Counted from the first letter of the stretch, positions 52,644 to 61,850 are shown. The stretch: 64,000 nt of DNA from Acidobacteriota bacterium (GCA_009861545.1 VXME01000092.1:1-64000); one strand, 5' to 3'. The notes: generated from the sequence alone by a model not told the origin. A program made the numbers and translations.

Positions 52644-55600
52644 ATAGCAATGAGGCCGCGGGTATTCCCCGCGGAAGACGTTCCAGATCCTCACGAAACG
52701 GCCGCGGCGGGCGCTGCTTCAATGAGGCCGCGGGTATTCCCCGCGGAAGACGCGGCCGAGCGCCCGACGGCCGAGCTGGCGGTAGCGGCTTCAATGAGGC
52801 CGCGGGTATTCCCCGCGGAAGACTGGTGCGGCGCCGCCCGTGCGGACCCCACCGCCGGCGCTTCAATGAGGCCGCGGGTATTCCCCGCGGAAGACGCACA
52901 GAACGTCGAAGTCGACAACAACGAGCTGACGCTTCAATGAGGCCGCGGGTATTCCCCGCGGAAGACTCGGTCTTGCACAGGCCGCCGCCGTGCATCTGCA
53001 GGCTTCAATGAGGCCGCGGGTATTCCCCGCGGAAGACGCCTCGTCGAGAGCAACCCCGGCACCGTCACCAACGCTTCAATGAGGCCGCGGGTATTCCCCG
53101 CGGAAGACTTGTTCATGCGTAAACTCCCCTCGTCAGCAGCTGGGCTTCAATGAGGCCGCGGGTATTCCCCGCGGAAGACGCGGGCCTGGGTGCACGACAT
53201 GGCATGGGAGGCGATGCTTCAATGAGGCCGCGGGTATTCCCCGCGGAAGACGTAGAGGCGGAGGATCTGATCGGCGCGCTCGACGTCGCTTCAATGAGGC
53301 CGCGGGTATTCCCCGCGGAAGACAGCGCCCTCGAAGACGCGCGGGCTTGGGTGGGGATGCTTCAATGAGGCCGCGGGTATTCCCCGCGGAAGACCCAACC
53401 GTCACCGTATCCATGTAACGGTCGCCAGTCGCTTCAATGAGGCCGCGGGTATTCCCCGCGGAAGACAAGATGAACGAACCGCGGCCCCGACTCCCGCAGC
53501 ACGCTTTCAATGAGGCCGCGGGTATTCCCCGCGGAAGACGTCTTCGCTGACATCACAGACGATGGCGAAGCAGAGATGCTTCAATGAGGCCGCGGGTATT
53601 CCCCGCGGAAGACGCATCCTCGCGTTTCTGCTCGCACGACAGGCAGTCAGCTTCAATGAGGCCGCGGGTATTCCCCGCGGAAGACCGCCGCCTCCCACTG
53701 CTGCCAGGATTGGTCTCCCCAGCTTCAATGAGGCCGCGGGTATTCCCCGCGGAAGACTCAGGCTCCTCGACAGCGTCGCCGTCACCGTCACATCCGCTTC
53801 AATGAGGCCGCGGGTATTCCCCGCGGAAGACTGCCCTGTTGCCGGGCGTAAGTGCGCCCGGCAATGGCGCTTCAATGAGGCCGCGGGTATTCCCCGCGGA
53901 AGACGGCGAGGAGGATGCGGAGCCTGCTCTCATACCGTCGCTTCAATGAGGCCGCGGGTATTCCCCGCGGAAGACCTGCACTACCTGTCGCTGGTCCGGC
54001 AGCTCGTCGAGCTTCAATGAGGCCGCGGGTATTCCCCGCGGAAGACGTGGCTGGTTGACCGCACCGTCGTGCTGGTCGAGCTGCTTCAATGAGGCCGCGG
54101 GTATTCCCCGCGGAAGACCCTCGCTCGGGTCGTAGGCGGCGTCCATCTCGGCCCAGCTTCAATGAGGCCGCGGGTATTCCCCGCGGAAGACTTCATGGGC
54201 GCGCTGTCGTCGGGCATGTCGCCTACGCTCGCTTCAATGAGGCCGCGGGTATTCCCCGCGGAAGACCTTGTCCGCGGGCAGACCTCATACAACTGGTATG
54301 GGGCTTCAATGAGGCCGCGGGTATTCCCCGCGGAAGACCCGTGCAGACGTTCACGACGGAGCCGGAGCCTACCCCGCTTCAATGAGGCCGCGGGTATTCC
54401 CCGCGGAAGACACGCTGCCGCAACGCCTGCCGAACCGAGTAGCTTAAGGCTTCAATGAGGCCGCGGGTATTCCCCGCGGAAGACAAGTGGGGGCCGTCCG
54501 GAGCGCTCGGCCGAGTGCAGCTTCAATGAGGCCGCGGGTATTCCCCGCGGAAGACTCTCGATGTCATCCACCGAGACGGCACCGGTGATGTTGCTTCAAT
54601 GAGGCCGCGGGTATTCCCCGCGGAAGACTCGTAACGCGCTTCAGCAGCTCCTGCGAGAGACGGGGCTTCAATGAGGCCGCGGGTATTCCCCGCGGAAGAC
54701 CATCATCCAGCACGAGGATTTGACGCTCAATCATCCGCTTCAATGAGGCCGCGGGTATTCCCCGCGGAAGACTCGGAGCGGCATATGGGTGTAGTCAGCG
54801 CGGTTCTAGCTTCAATGAGGCCGCGGGTATTCCCCGCGGAAGACTTGCGTCAATCTCTGCCGGCGCGCCGGTTATCCAACGCTTCAATGAGGCCGCGGGT
54901 ATTCCCCGCGGAAGACGTGACGATTGCGGGCGACGCCTACTCCGTGTGGATCTGCTTCAATGAGGCCGCGGGTATTCCCCGCGGAAGACCCGGCTCCGGC
55001 GTCGCCGCCGCAGGGTTGCCGTTGATGCTTCAATGAGGCCGCGGGTATTCCCCGCGGAAGACACCCATCGTAAGCTCGCGGATGGTGTCCTGCCCGTCGC
55101 TTCAATGAGGCCGCGGGTATTCCCCGCGGAAGACTCATCGACTCGGACTCTTGCGCACCACGACGGCCTGCTTCAATGAGGCCGCGGGTATTCCCCGCGG
55201 AAGACACTCACGCGCGATGCGAGACCGGCCGATGCCCGTCTCGCTTCAATGAGGCCGCGGGTATTCCCCGCGGAAGACTACATGTTCGCGCAAATTGCCC
55301 AACTTGGGCAATTTGCTTCAATGAGGCCGCGGGTATTCCCCGCGGAAGACGACGGCGAACATGGACCGCGTGTTCCCCGTGTTCAGCGCTTCAATGAGGC
55401 CGCGGGTATTCCCCGCGGAAGACACGCCTCCGGAGGGCGCAACGTACGAGTTGGTGGGTCCGCTTCAATGAGGCCGCGGGTATTCCCCGCGGAAGACGGC
55501 CAGCTTCTGGCGACCTTCCTGCTCGACCGCCAGCTTCAATGAGGCCGCGGGTATTCCCCGCGGAAGACGCCGCCCAGGCAGACGCAACACCCGGACGCCA

Positions 55601-56356
55601 GTTCGCTTCAATGAGGCCGCGGGTATTCCCCGCGGAAGACCACCGGATTGTCATCCAGCGCGAACGACGGCCGGTCGCTTCAATGAGGCCGCGGGTATTC
55701 CCCGCGGAAGACTCGTGGCCCTTGCCCGCCACCGTGACGCGATGATCGCTTCAATGAGGCCGCGGGTATTCCCCGCGGAAGACGAACACCCTGGAGCCGG
55801 CACGAACACGCACAGCCAGCTTCAATGAGGCCGCGGGTATTCCCCGCGGAAGACAGGCCGGCCAGATGCTGGACGTCAGCAGGCTCTTCGCTTCAATGAG
55901 GCCGCGGGTATTCCCCGCGGAAGACGTCGAGGAGCGGGAGAAGATCCGCGCCATCTCGACGCTTCAATGAGGCCGCGGGTATTCCCCGCGGAAGACGAGC
56001 GCCGCGCCGTCTCCAGGTTCCCGGTCGAGATGCTTCAATGAGGCCGCGGGTATTCCCCGCGGAAGACCCACATGGCGAGCATCGAGCCGCGCGAGTACCA
56101 GCGCTTCAATGAGGCCGCGGGTATTCCCCGCGGAAGACTCCTCGGGGCCTGGCGCACCCGCGAGCGCACCAGGCAGGCTTCAATGAGGCCGCGGGTACTC
56201 CCCGCGGAAGACCCAGATCGACTACCAGGAGATCGCGAAGTGGGGACCGCTTCAATGAGGCCGCGGGTATTCCCCGCGGAAGACCCTGAAGCGCCATGCG
56301 TCAAACAACCGGACTACACCGCTTCAATGAGGCCGCGGGTATTCCCCGCGGAAGAC
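52644..56356 (-). CRISPR. CRISPR array with 52 repeats of 36 bases and 51 spacers (type I-G/I-U style)
   Basis: I counted 52 copies of a 36-base repeat (plus-strand 5' end GCTTCAATGAGG, 3' end GCGGAAGAC), with spacers of 35-39 bases. The repeat has an internal inverted repeat of CCGCGGG with CCCGCGG. On the minus strand each ends CATTGAAGC, so the transcript should carry an AUUGAAGC crRNA handle like other type I repeats. The leader is therefore on the right, next to cas2. The leftmost repeat (52644) is degenerate in its first four bases, as expected at the leader-distal end. The copies starting at 53504 and 56177 (TACT in place of TATT in the core) have variant bases. ORFs across the array are artefacts. 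Confidence 0.97.
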
Positions 56357-56566
56357 GGACCGCTCGCAACCCCTTCTGATGAAACGATGTTCACCCCCCC
56401 ATCGCGAGAGGTCCGGCGGCCGTGGCGTACGAGCGCTGTCGACGACGACGTGGCTGATCACTGGGTGCATTGTAACTGTTCAGTTTTCAAGGATCTACCG
56501 GCTTTTCGAGCACTCCCCCGGAATCCCGACGCCACCGGAGCGCTCGCTCCGGGACGGCGGGAGGCG
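56357..56566 (-). promoter_or_regulatory. CRISPR leader region
   Basis: These 210 bases separate the newest repeat from the cas2 stop. The array-proximal and middle part includes an AT-richer stretch (TGTAACTGTTCAGTTTTCAA around 56470-56490) unlike the surrounding GC-rich DNA. At 56535-56552 CCGGAGCG and CGCTCCGG form an eight-base hairpin that could end the cas2 transcript. The array promoter should lie between the two. Confidence 0.6.
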
Positions 56567-56854
56567 TCAGACGATCACCGGCTCGCGGCGCACCGCACGG
56601 AACTTCTTCCCCAGACTCACGAAGCGCGGCTCCACCCCATCGGCGGCGCCGATGTCGACCAGCACGACGTGGTCCTCTGCATGATCGATCATCCCGTCGA
56701 GCCGCGCAACCAGATCGGCTTGCCGGCGGCGGCTCAGGCGGCACTGAAAGACGGAGAGCTGGACCCACTCGCCATATCCCTTCATGAGCTTGAACACCCG
56801 CCGCCACCGCTTGGGGTCGCTGATGTCGTAGACGACGATGTAGAGATGCTCCAC
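56567..56854 (-). CDS. cas2: CRISPR-associated endoribonuclease/adaptation protein Cas2
   Basis: A 95-residue protein starting at a GTG (56854) that lies four bases past the cas4-cas1 stop. YIVVYDISDPKRWRRVFKLM has the metal-site Asp of strand 1, and WVQLSVFQCRLSRRRQADLV and DHVVLVDIGAADGVEP complete the ferredoxin fold. It pairs with Cas1 to integrate spacers. The length and motifs are normal, and the gene appears functional. Confidence 0.95.
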   Translation of the reverse strand: MEHLYIVVYDISDPKRWRRVFKLMKGYGEWVQLSVFQCRLSRRRQADLVARLDGMIDHAEDHVVLVDIGAADGVEPRFVSLGKKFRAVRREPVIV

Positions 56855-56858
56855 GGGA

Positions 56859-58568
56859 TCACCGCGTCGTGAAGTTGGGGTACTCGGCAAGCTCGCCCAG
56901 AAGAAAGCGCCCGAACAGGCGGGCCTGCATCTCCATCAGGCGCCGGTAGCTGACGCGGTAGCCGAAGAGCGGGTGGACGACCTCGTGGCCGAGGCGGCGC
57001 TCGTAGGTCGAAATGAAGCGGCGGCGACCGTCGGCGGTCAGGTTGACGCTGCCGGCGACCGTCTTGAGGTCGTTCGGTCGGACCTCGCCGTTGTTGATCG
57101 CCTGCACCACCACCGAATCGGCTACCAGGGGGCGGAACGGCTCCATCAGGTCGAGGGCCAGCGCCGGACGGCCGTAGCGGGGTTGATGGTAGAGGCCCCG
57201 GTAGGCGTCGAAACCGACGGCGGCCAGCGTCACGGTCCAGGATCGGACGAGCAGCGAGTAGGCGAACGAGAGCAGGGCGTTGACCGGATCCCGCGGGGGA
57301 CGGCGGTTGCGCGTCTCGAAGTCGAAGGCGAACTCCGCGTCCGACGCCGACTCGTTCAACATGGCGCCGAAGGACCGGAAGTAGCGGGCCGCGGCGGTCC
57401 CCTCCACGCCGAGCAGCTCGGGCAGCGATTCGGTTCGGGCCGCGCGAAGGCCGTCGCCCCTCAGGTCGACCAGGACCGGGTTGCTGCTCTCGGCCTGCTT
57501 CCAGTTGCGGCGGAGCAACGTGCGGCAGTTCTGGATCTTCGCGGTCACGAGCCCCCGGGCGAATCGCAGGCAGGTCGTCTCGTCGAAGCTCGCCCGGTAC
57601 TGGGCCGTCCGCAGCTCGACGTTCTTGTGCCCGTTGCCCATGGTGTGGCCGAAGAACCAGCCGCCGTAGCTGTGCCAGGTGACGGGAATCCCGCGCCACA
57701 TCAGCTCGTGCAGGGTGGGCGTGGTCAGGTAGACGTTGCCCATGACGACGACCTGCGAGGTCTCCGCCAGCCGGGCGGTCGCCAGCTCGTCGTCGTCCAC
57801 CGTCACGACCAGGGTCTCGCCCGACTTGGACACCTTCGCCCGGCGGGCCTGGACGTAGAGCGGCAGCGCATCGGTACAGGGCACGGCGATCGGGCGCGGC
57901 GCGACGTCGGCCCCCTTGAGATGGTGGACCTCGTCGGGCAGGCAGACCTCGACCAGCGAGCAGCGCGGGCACTTGGGGCTGTCCTCCAGCGGCGGCGGGA
58001 TGACGCCCTCGGTGGCGACGCGCCGCAACCCCTCGACCGCCTGCTGCGTGGCGGAGACGAGCTCTTCGTCGAACGGCACCCGCACGCGTTCGCGGCTCCC
58101 GACGAAATAGAGCACGCCCTCGTCGCACGCGTAGCCGTGCTCGCGCAGCAGGAGTCCCTGCACGCAGAGTTGCACCCGCTCGGGGTCGTAGGCGCCGCGC
58201 TCGACGTGCGGGCGCTTGCCGCGCTTGTAGTCGACCGGCGTCACGCTGCCGCCGTCCGACTCGATCAGGTCCATGCGGGCAATCAGGCCCAGGCGCTCGG
58301 AGGACAGCGTGATCGACCGCGCGTGCAGCTTCTCGACCTTGTCGACGTCGGCCGGCGGCGGCAGCTTGCCGCCGTCGCGGTTGACGCGCCGGTGCGCGTG
58401 GCGTCCTTCGACGGTATCGGAGGACTCGACCCACTCGCCCTGCACCCACTCCAGGTAGGCCAGGCGCGGACAGTAGACGAACTCGTTGACCATGCGCGCC
58501 GGCACGAGTGGCGGCGCATCGGCGGAGACGGGCTGGACCGGCGGCTCGCGAAGTTCCGGAGCTGACAC
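56859..58568 (-). CDS. cas4-cas1: Cas4-Cas1 fusion protein
   Basis: A 569-residue fusion with GTG start behind GGAGGAGG. The N-terminal Cas4 part (to about residue 225) has the first Fe-S cysteine in NEFVYCPRLAYLEW, the nuclease core VDYKRGKRPH, and the C-terminal cysteines of CPRCSLVEVCLPDE. The Cas1 part begins around PLYVQARRAKVSKSGETLVV and has the catalytic Glu in LLGVEGTAAARYF and the His in YHQPRYGRPALALDLMEPFRP. This fusion is characteristic of type I-G (formerly I-U) systems and of some other I/V loci. It selects PAM-bearing prespacers and integrates them at the leader end. Confidence 0.95.
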   Translation of the reverse strand: MSAPELREPPVQPVSADAPPLVPARMVNEFVYCPRLAYLEWVQGEWVESSDTVEGRHAHRRVNRDGGKLPPPADVDKVEKLHARSITLSSERLGLIARMDLIESDGGSVTPVDYKRGKRPHVERGAYDPERVQLCVQGLLLREHGYACDEGVLYFVGSRERVRVPFDEELVSATQQAVEGLRRVATEGVIPPPLEDSPKCPRCSLVEVCLPDEVHHLKGADVAPRPIAVPCTDALPLYVQARRAKVSKSGETLVVTVDDDELATARLAETSQVVVMGNVYLTTPTLHELMWRGIPVTWHSYGGWFFGHTMGNGHKNVELRTAQYRASFDETTCLRFARGLVTAKIQNCRTLLRRNWKQAESSNPVLVDLRGDGLRAARTESLPELLGVEGTAAARYFRSFGAMLNESASDAEFAFDFETRNRRPPRDPVNALLSFAYSLLVRSWTVTLAAVGFDAYRGLYHQPRYGRPALALDLMEPFRPLVADSVVVQAINNGEVRPNDLKTVAGSVNLTADGRRRFISTYERRLGHEVVHPLFGYRVSYRRLMEMQARLFGRFLLGELAEYPNFTTR

Positions 58569-58721
58569 GGCGACCTCCTCCCGTATGGCGGCAGGGGATC
58601 GTTTCGGACGATCCGCCGCGCGGCGGTAGGTACGTCGGCGGAGGGGCGTAGATCGGCGCGCAGGTCTTCGTCGAGAACGCGAGGAGTCTGCTCAAGGATG
58701 CCAGCGGAACATCGCGGATTG

Positions 58722-58737
58722 TGTATCATGCTACATA
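58722..58737. promoter_or_regulatory. Inverted-repeat candidate operator of hicAB
   Basis: In the 178-base divergent gap between cas4-cas1 and hicA, TGTA and TACA flank an eight-base centre (58722-58735) that contains TATCAT, a likely -10. It lies 10 bases before the hicA GTG. HicB proteins usually autorepress at palindromes of this kind. Confidence 0.4.
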
Positions 58738-58746
58738 CTGATTCGA

Positions 58747-58947
58747 GTGGAGCGCGACAGCCGCAAGCTGATTCAACTATTGGAACGCGACGGCTGGGTT
58801 CGCGTGGCCGTCCGGGGCAGCCACTGGCAGTTCAAGCACCCCGATCATGCAGGTCGTATCACGGTCCCGCATCCGAATCGGGACGTCAAGCGCGGCACCG
58901 TCGCTTCGATCTACCGACAGGCGGGCTGGAAACCGCGGAGAGACTGA
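58747..58947 (+). CDS. hicA: HicA-type mRNA interferase toxin
   Basis: A 66-residue protein with the YcfA/HicA double-stranded-RNA-binding fold. KLIQLLERDGWVRVAVRGSH contains the catalytic His in the GSH motif, and FKHPDHAGRITVPHPNRDVK and GTVASIYRQAGW finish the fold. It begins with GTG. Intact in length. It is followed by hicB one base after its stop, so toxin precedes antitoxin, as is usual for this class. The pair lies between the adaptation and interference genes of the CRISPR system. Confidence 0.9.
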   Translation: MERDSRKLIQLLERDGWVRVAVRGSHWQFKHPDHAGRITVPHPNRDVKRGTVASIYRQAGWKPRRD

Positions 58948-58948
58948 G

Positions 58949-59353
58949 ATGCGGTACGTGGCATTTCTTCACGATGACGAGGAACCCGGTTACGGCATCA
59001 GCTTTCCGGATTTTCCGGGCTGCGTGTCGGACGGCGAGACCGTGGACGACGCGCTGCGCCGCGGTGCAGAGGCGCTCTCGTTCCACGTCGAAGGCATGAT
59101 GGCTGACGGGGAACCCATCCCCCGGCCGCGCTCCCTCCACGACATCAAGACGGACGAGGGCCTGGCCGGGTGGCGGGACGGCGCCACCATCGCCTTCGTC
59201 CCGCTCATTCTCGACAAGGGGTCGCCGCGCCGCATCAACGTCTCCCTGGATTTCGGTCTTCTACGCGCCATCGACGAGGAGGCGAAGCAGCGCGGCATGA
59301 CCCGCTCGGCTTTCCTCTCCAGCGCCGCGCGCAACGAGATCGAGGGACGGTGA
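58949..59353 (+). CDS. hicB: HicB-type antitoxin
   Basis: A 134-residue protein. The N-terminal RNase-H-like HicB domain is visible in EEPGYGISFPDFPGCVSDGE followed by TVDDALRRGAEALSFHVEGM, and the C-terminal part INVSLDFGLLRAIDEEAKQR and GMTRSAFLSSAARNEI is a ribbon-helix-helix DNA-binding domain. It neutralises HicA and should repress the hicAB promoter. It is complete. The decayed cas3 begins 58 bases downstream. Confidence 0.9.
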   Translation: MRYVAFLHDDEEPGYGISFPDFPGCVSDGETVDDALRRGAEALSFHVEGMMADGEPIPRPRSLHDIKTDEGLAGWRDGATIAFVPLILDKGSPRRINVSLDFGLLRAIDEEAKQRGMTRSAFLSSAARNEIEGR

Positions 59354-59411
59354 GCGATACGTCCGGCTCGGAAAACGGACCGCGCGCGCCGCCTCCCCCG
59401 GCCGGAGGAAC

Positions 59412-60048
59412 ATGCACCAGCTCATGGGCGGCGTGGACGCCGATGGCTGGCTGGAGAAGAGCCCGACACGGGCGGCTTGCCCGGCGAGTTGGCACGGTAC
59501 CCGCACCGTATCGGAACCGGGGATCGCGTGGGCCATCTATGGGACGACGTAGCCAAGCCCCTGGCAGTCATTCCGTTCGCAAATCCGAATACGCTCGCTC
59601 GGGACATATCTCGACGCCACCGGGACGGTGGTTCCGGAAAGTCGGGGCCGACACTGGTCGTGTTGAACACGGTGAAGCGAGCCGTCGAGGTCTGGACGGT
59701 ACTACAGCGAGACAAGACCCTGCGGAGCGCGGGTACAGACGTTCGTCTGATACACAGCCGGTTCCGGCCCGCCGAACGACGCGCCTGGCGCGAAGGCTTC
59801 CTCAGTGGACAGGCGTGTGCCCCTGACACGAACCGCATCACACTACCGGCCACGGCGCTCGACCTCTCGCCCTCGGAAGCGGGGTTGAGTCCTCGAACCG
59901 GCAGGAGCTGGACAGAGCGTGTGCTGGATCTGGTCGAGCGCCTCGGCCCGTTCACGCTGGCCTGGTTGGAAGCCCTGCTGCGCGCCGCCGACCAACGCGC
60001 CTCGAGCCTGACGATTGCGGATAAGCTGTTACAAGGACCGGAGAACGA
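59412..60048 (+). pseudogene. cas3: Decayed cas3 of the type I-G kind
   Basis: Fragments in two frames match the intact cas3 at 62025. MHQLMGGVDADGWLE corresponds to VHVLMGGVDANGWLE there. After a frameshift and a deletion, LVVLNTVKRAVEVWTVLQRD and VRLIHSRFRPAERRAWREGF represent the second RecA domain. Another deletion removes motifs V and VI, and the segment GRSWTERVLDLVERLGPFTL and AWLEALLRAADQRAS looks like the C-terminal end of type I-G Cas3, which carries its HD domain last. Walker A, the DEVQ box and the HD residues are gone, so it cannot act. It is followed by the fic module. Confidence 0.75.
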
Positions 60049-60050
60049 CG

Positions 60051-60260
60051 ATGCCGGACACCCGATGGATGGAAGCCGTCGACCGCTGGCGCAGCCTGTC
60101 GCGGGAGGAACGCCGACGCCGCCACCTGGAGGCGATTCCCCGCCACGTCGCCAACTCGATGGCGATGGAGGGCGAGCCGGTGAGCGAGGCGTGGATTCGG
60201 GAACGACTCGCCCGCCGCATTCAGCCACCCGCTACATCGAAACCTCGGTCGGCATCCTGA
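60051..60260 (+). CDS. Small Fic antitoxin-like protein with inhibitory SxxxEG motif
   Basis: A 69-residue helical protein beginning MPDTRWMEAVDRWRS behind GGAG. The stretch NSMAMEGEPVSEAWIRERLA holds S-M-A-M-E-G (residues 36-41), which fits the [S/T]xxxE[G/N] inhibitory motif whose glutamate blocks the ATP-binding arginine of Fic enzymes. In class I Fic systems (VbhA/VbhT, FicA/Fic) the antitoxin is a separate small gene upstream, as here. The fic frame follows immediately and overlaps its end. It is intact, although the toxin is broken. It could also be the detached N-terminus of a once-fused class II protein. Confidence 0.65.
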   Translation: MPDTRWMEAVDRWRSLSREERRRRHLEAIPRHVANSMAMEGEPVSEAWIRERLARRIQPPATSKPRSAS

Positions 60261-60798
60261 GCTATCAGGAGCTCGCGCCGCTGCTCGCGGAGCGCGTGGC
60301 CGACGCTGAACTGGCCATTTCCGACCGGCGGTTCGCGGATCTACCGCTTCACAACCTTGTGCTTGAGCTCCACCGCCGCGTCTGCGTGGACTTGACACCC
60401 GAAATGGTGGGACGCTGGCGTCTTCGAGACGTTCGGGTTGGCGACCATCAAGCGCCGCCGTATTGGCAAGTCCCATGCTCATGCGCAGCTACGCCGCCGA
60501 TCTCGATGCGCGACTGGCCGGGCTGGACGACCAGTCCGGCGAACGGCTCATCGATGACCTGACGTTTGCCGAAGGTCGCCTGCTGCACGGCCATCCTTCG
60601 AGGACTTCAACGGCCGTGTTTCCCGCCTGTTCCTGATCGAGCTGCTGTACCCGTCTGGAACTGCCGGTGATAGACTCCGCCGCTTCATCACCGGAGGAGA
60701 CGAAGCGCTACTTCGCAGCCTTGCAGGCGTATGACCGGCACGATCCGCGGCCGCTGTCCGCAATCTGGCGACACCGGTTCGCACAGGGAACTCCCTAA
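60228..60798 (+). pseudogene. Frameshifted Fic-family AMPylase
   Basis: Joined over three frames the sequence reads as a Fic protein: LELHRRVCVDLTPEMVGRWR then LRDVRVGDHQAPPYWQVP; MLMRSYAADLDARLAGLDD; the motif HP + FEDFNGR, i.e. HPFxDFNGR with the catalytic His; and a C-terminal YFAALQAYDRHDPRPLSAIW. Single-base shifts occur near 60473, 60596 and 60651. The last frame ends TAATG, so its stop overlaps the csx17 start. Three separate one-base shifts argue for real decay, although assembly error in the raw read is possible. No start codon is certain. Confidence 0.75.
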
Positions 60799-60932
60799 TG
60801 ATCCACGTCCATCGACTCGACGGCTGTGCACCCACGCCTCTGGCGCACTACCTCAAGGCGCTTGGCATCCTGCGGCTCGTCGCCCAGCAGACTTGGCCGA
60901 CCAGTGGGCCAGGGACCGGCGTGCCGAACTAG
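60798..60932 (+). pseudogene. csx17: csx17 (cas8u2) truncated after codon 31
   Basis: The first 31 codons, IHVHRLDGCAPTPLAHYLKA and LGILRLVAQQ, match the opening of Csx17, the large subunit (Cas8-like) of type I-G effector complexes. The match stops at 60890, where transposase sequence begins; the frame then runs to a TAG at 60932. Full Csx17 has several hundred residues. Its ATG overlaps the fic stop, showing that fic and csx17 were once one translational unit. Confidence 0.75.
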
Positions 60933-61243
60933 ACGCCGGCCGGCTGCGCGCCGTCGTCGCCGCGCTGCGCATCCATGTCGAGACCACGCCCGAGGCGCGA
61001 AAGTGCATTCACTATGTGTTCGGGAACCGCCACCGCATGCGCTATCCGCAGTTCCGCGCCAAGGGCCTGTGCGTCTCGTCGGGCGTCGTCGAGGCCGGCT
61101 GCAAGCAGCTCGGCGACCGGCTCAAGCGCGCCGGCACGCGCTGGACCGTCGCCGGGGCCAACGCCATCATCGCCCTGCGCTGCTGCATCCTCAGTGGCCG
61201 CTTCGAGGACTTCTGGGAGCGACGTGCCGCAAATGCCGCCTGA
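60890..61243 (+). mobile_element. 3' remnant of an ISKra4-type transposase gene
   Basis: The frame reads ADQWARDRRAELDAGRLRAV, HRMRYPQFRAKGLCVSSGVV, EAGCKQLGDRLKRAGTRWTV and ANAIIALRCCILSGRFEDFW before its stop at 61243. This is the C-terminal end of ISKra4-family transposases. The N-terminal two thirds are missing. The junction with csx17 is clean at 60890, so insertion followed by deletion explains the loss of the rest of csx17. Confidence 0.8.
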
Positions 61244-61353
61244 CCCTCATCTCACAATGATGTCGTGCACCCGCCCTGTGCCCGTGGCTAAGACTCCATC
61301 CGGGGATTCTGTACACTTCATGTGTGCGTCTCGATCCAATGGTGGGGTAGCAA

Positions 61354-61596
61354 GTGGCGAAGACTCTCGGGGCGGCCGAGGTCAAGGCGACGTGTCTCCG
61401 CGTCATCCCGCAAATGGAAAGGGACGAGAAACAGGTGACGATTACCAACCGCGGTCGGCCGGTCGCCGTGTCGTCACCTGTCCCGGCGCCCGTCACGCGT
61501 CCATCAATCATCGGCGCGATGCAAGGCTCGGTCCTGGGCTACGACAGCCCCTGCTCGCCGGCAAACGATCCGTCGGACTGGACCGCGACGCGGTGA
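61354..61596 (+). CDS. Phd/YefM-type antitoxin
   Basis: An 80-residue protein with GTG start. KTLGAAEVKATCLRVIPQME, KQVTITNRGRPVAVSSPVPA and the C-terminal SIIGAMQGSVLGYDSPCSPA are typical of Phd/YefM antitoxins that pair with PIN-domain VapC toxins. The stop overlaps the vapC GTG start by three of four bases. The antitoxin is intact while the toxin is truncated. Confidence 0.85.
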   Translation: MAKTLGAAEVKATCLRVIPQMERDEKQVTITNRGRPVAVSSPVPAPVTRPSIIGAMQGSVLGYDSPCSPANDPSDWTATR

Positions 61597-61778
61597 TCGT
61601 CCTCGATACGCACGTCCTGATCTGGGCGGTCGACGGCGACGCCCGCCTTGGACGCACGGCCCGCGCCGCCGGCGTCGCTACTGCACGCCACTGCCGCGCG
61701 CCGATCCTCACGGCCGACGGCGCCATCCGCGACTACGCGGCGGGAGGCCACGTCCGGGCCATCGACGCGAGTCGGTGA
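61593..61778 (+). pseudogene. VapC-type PIN toxin with internal deletion
   Basis: The frame begins VIVLDTHVLIWAVDGDARLG, the normal PIN-domain start with its first acidic residue, and ends VATARHCRAPILTADGAIRD followed by RAIDASR, the usual C-terminus with the last acidic site. Only about 61 residues remain against about 125-130 expected, so the middle, including the second conserved acid, is missing without loss of frame. It should be inactive. Confidence 0.75.
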
Positions 61779-61850
61779 GACCCACAGGTCCGGGCAGCAC
61801 GGGACTGTTCGCCGCTTCGTAGGTTCTCGCCGGGCTGTCAACGCACTCAC

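Noticed and set aside
53180-53358. Spacers 8 and 10 as related acquisitions from one target
   Set aside because: They share only about 13 of 14 bases (GCGGGC-TGGGTG), too short to claim a common protospacer.
52550-56872. Many ORFs on both strands across the array (for example with MRPRVFPAED or SSAGNTRGLIEA repeats)
   Set aside because: They are translations of the CRISPR repeat and have no coding signal between repeats.
60473-60651. The three fic frameshifts taken as programmed frameshifting
   Set aside because: No slippery site or pseudoknot is visible, and the shifts go in different directions; decay or sequence error is simpler.
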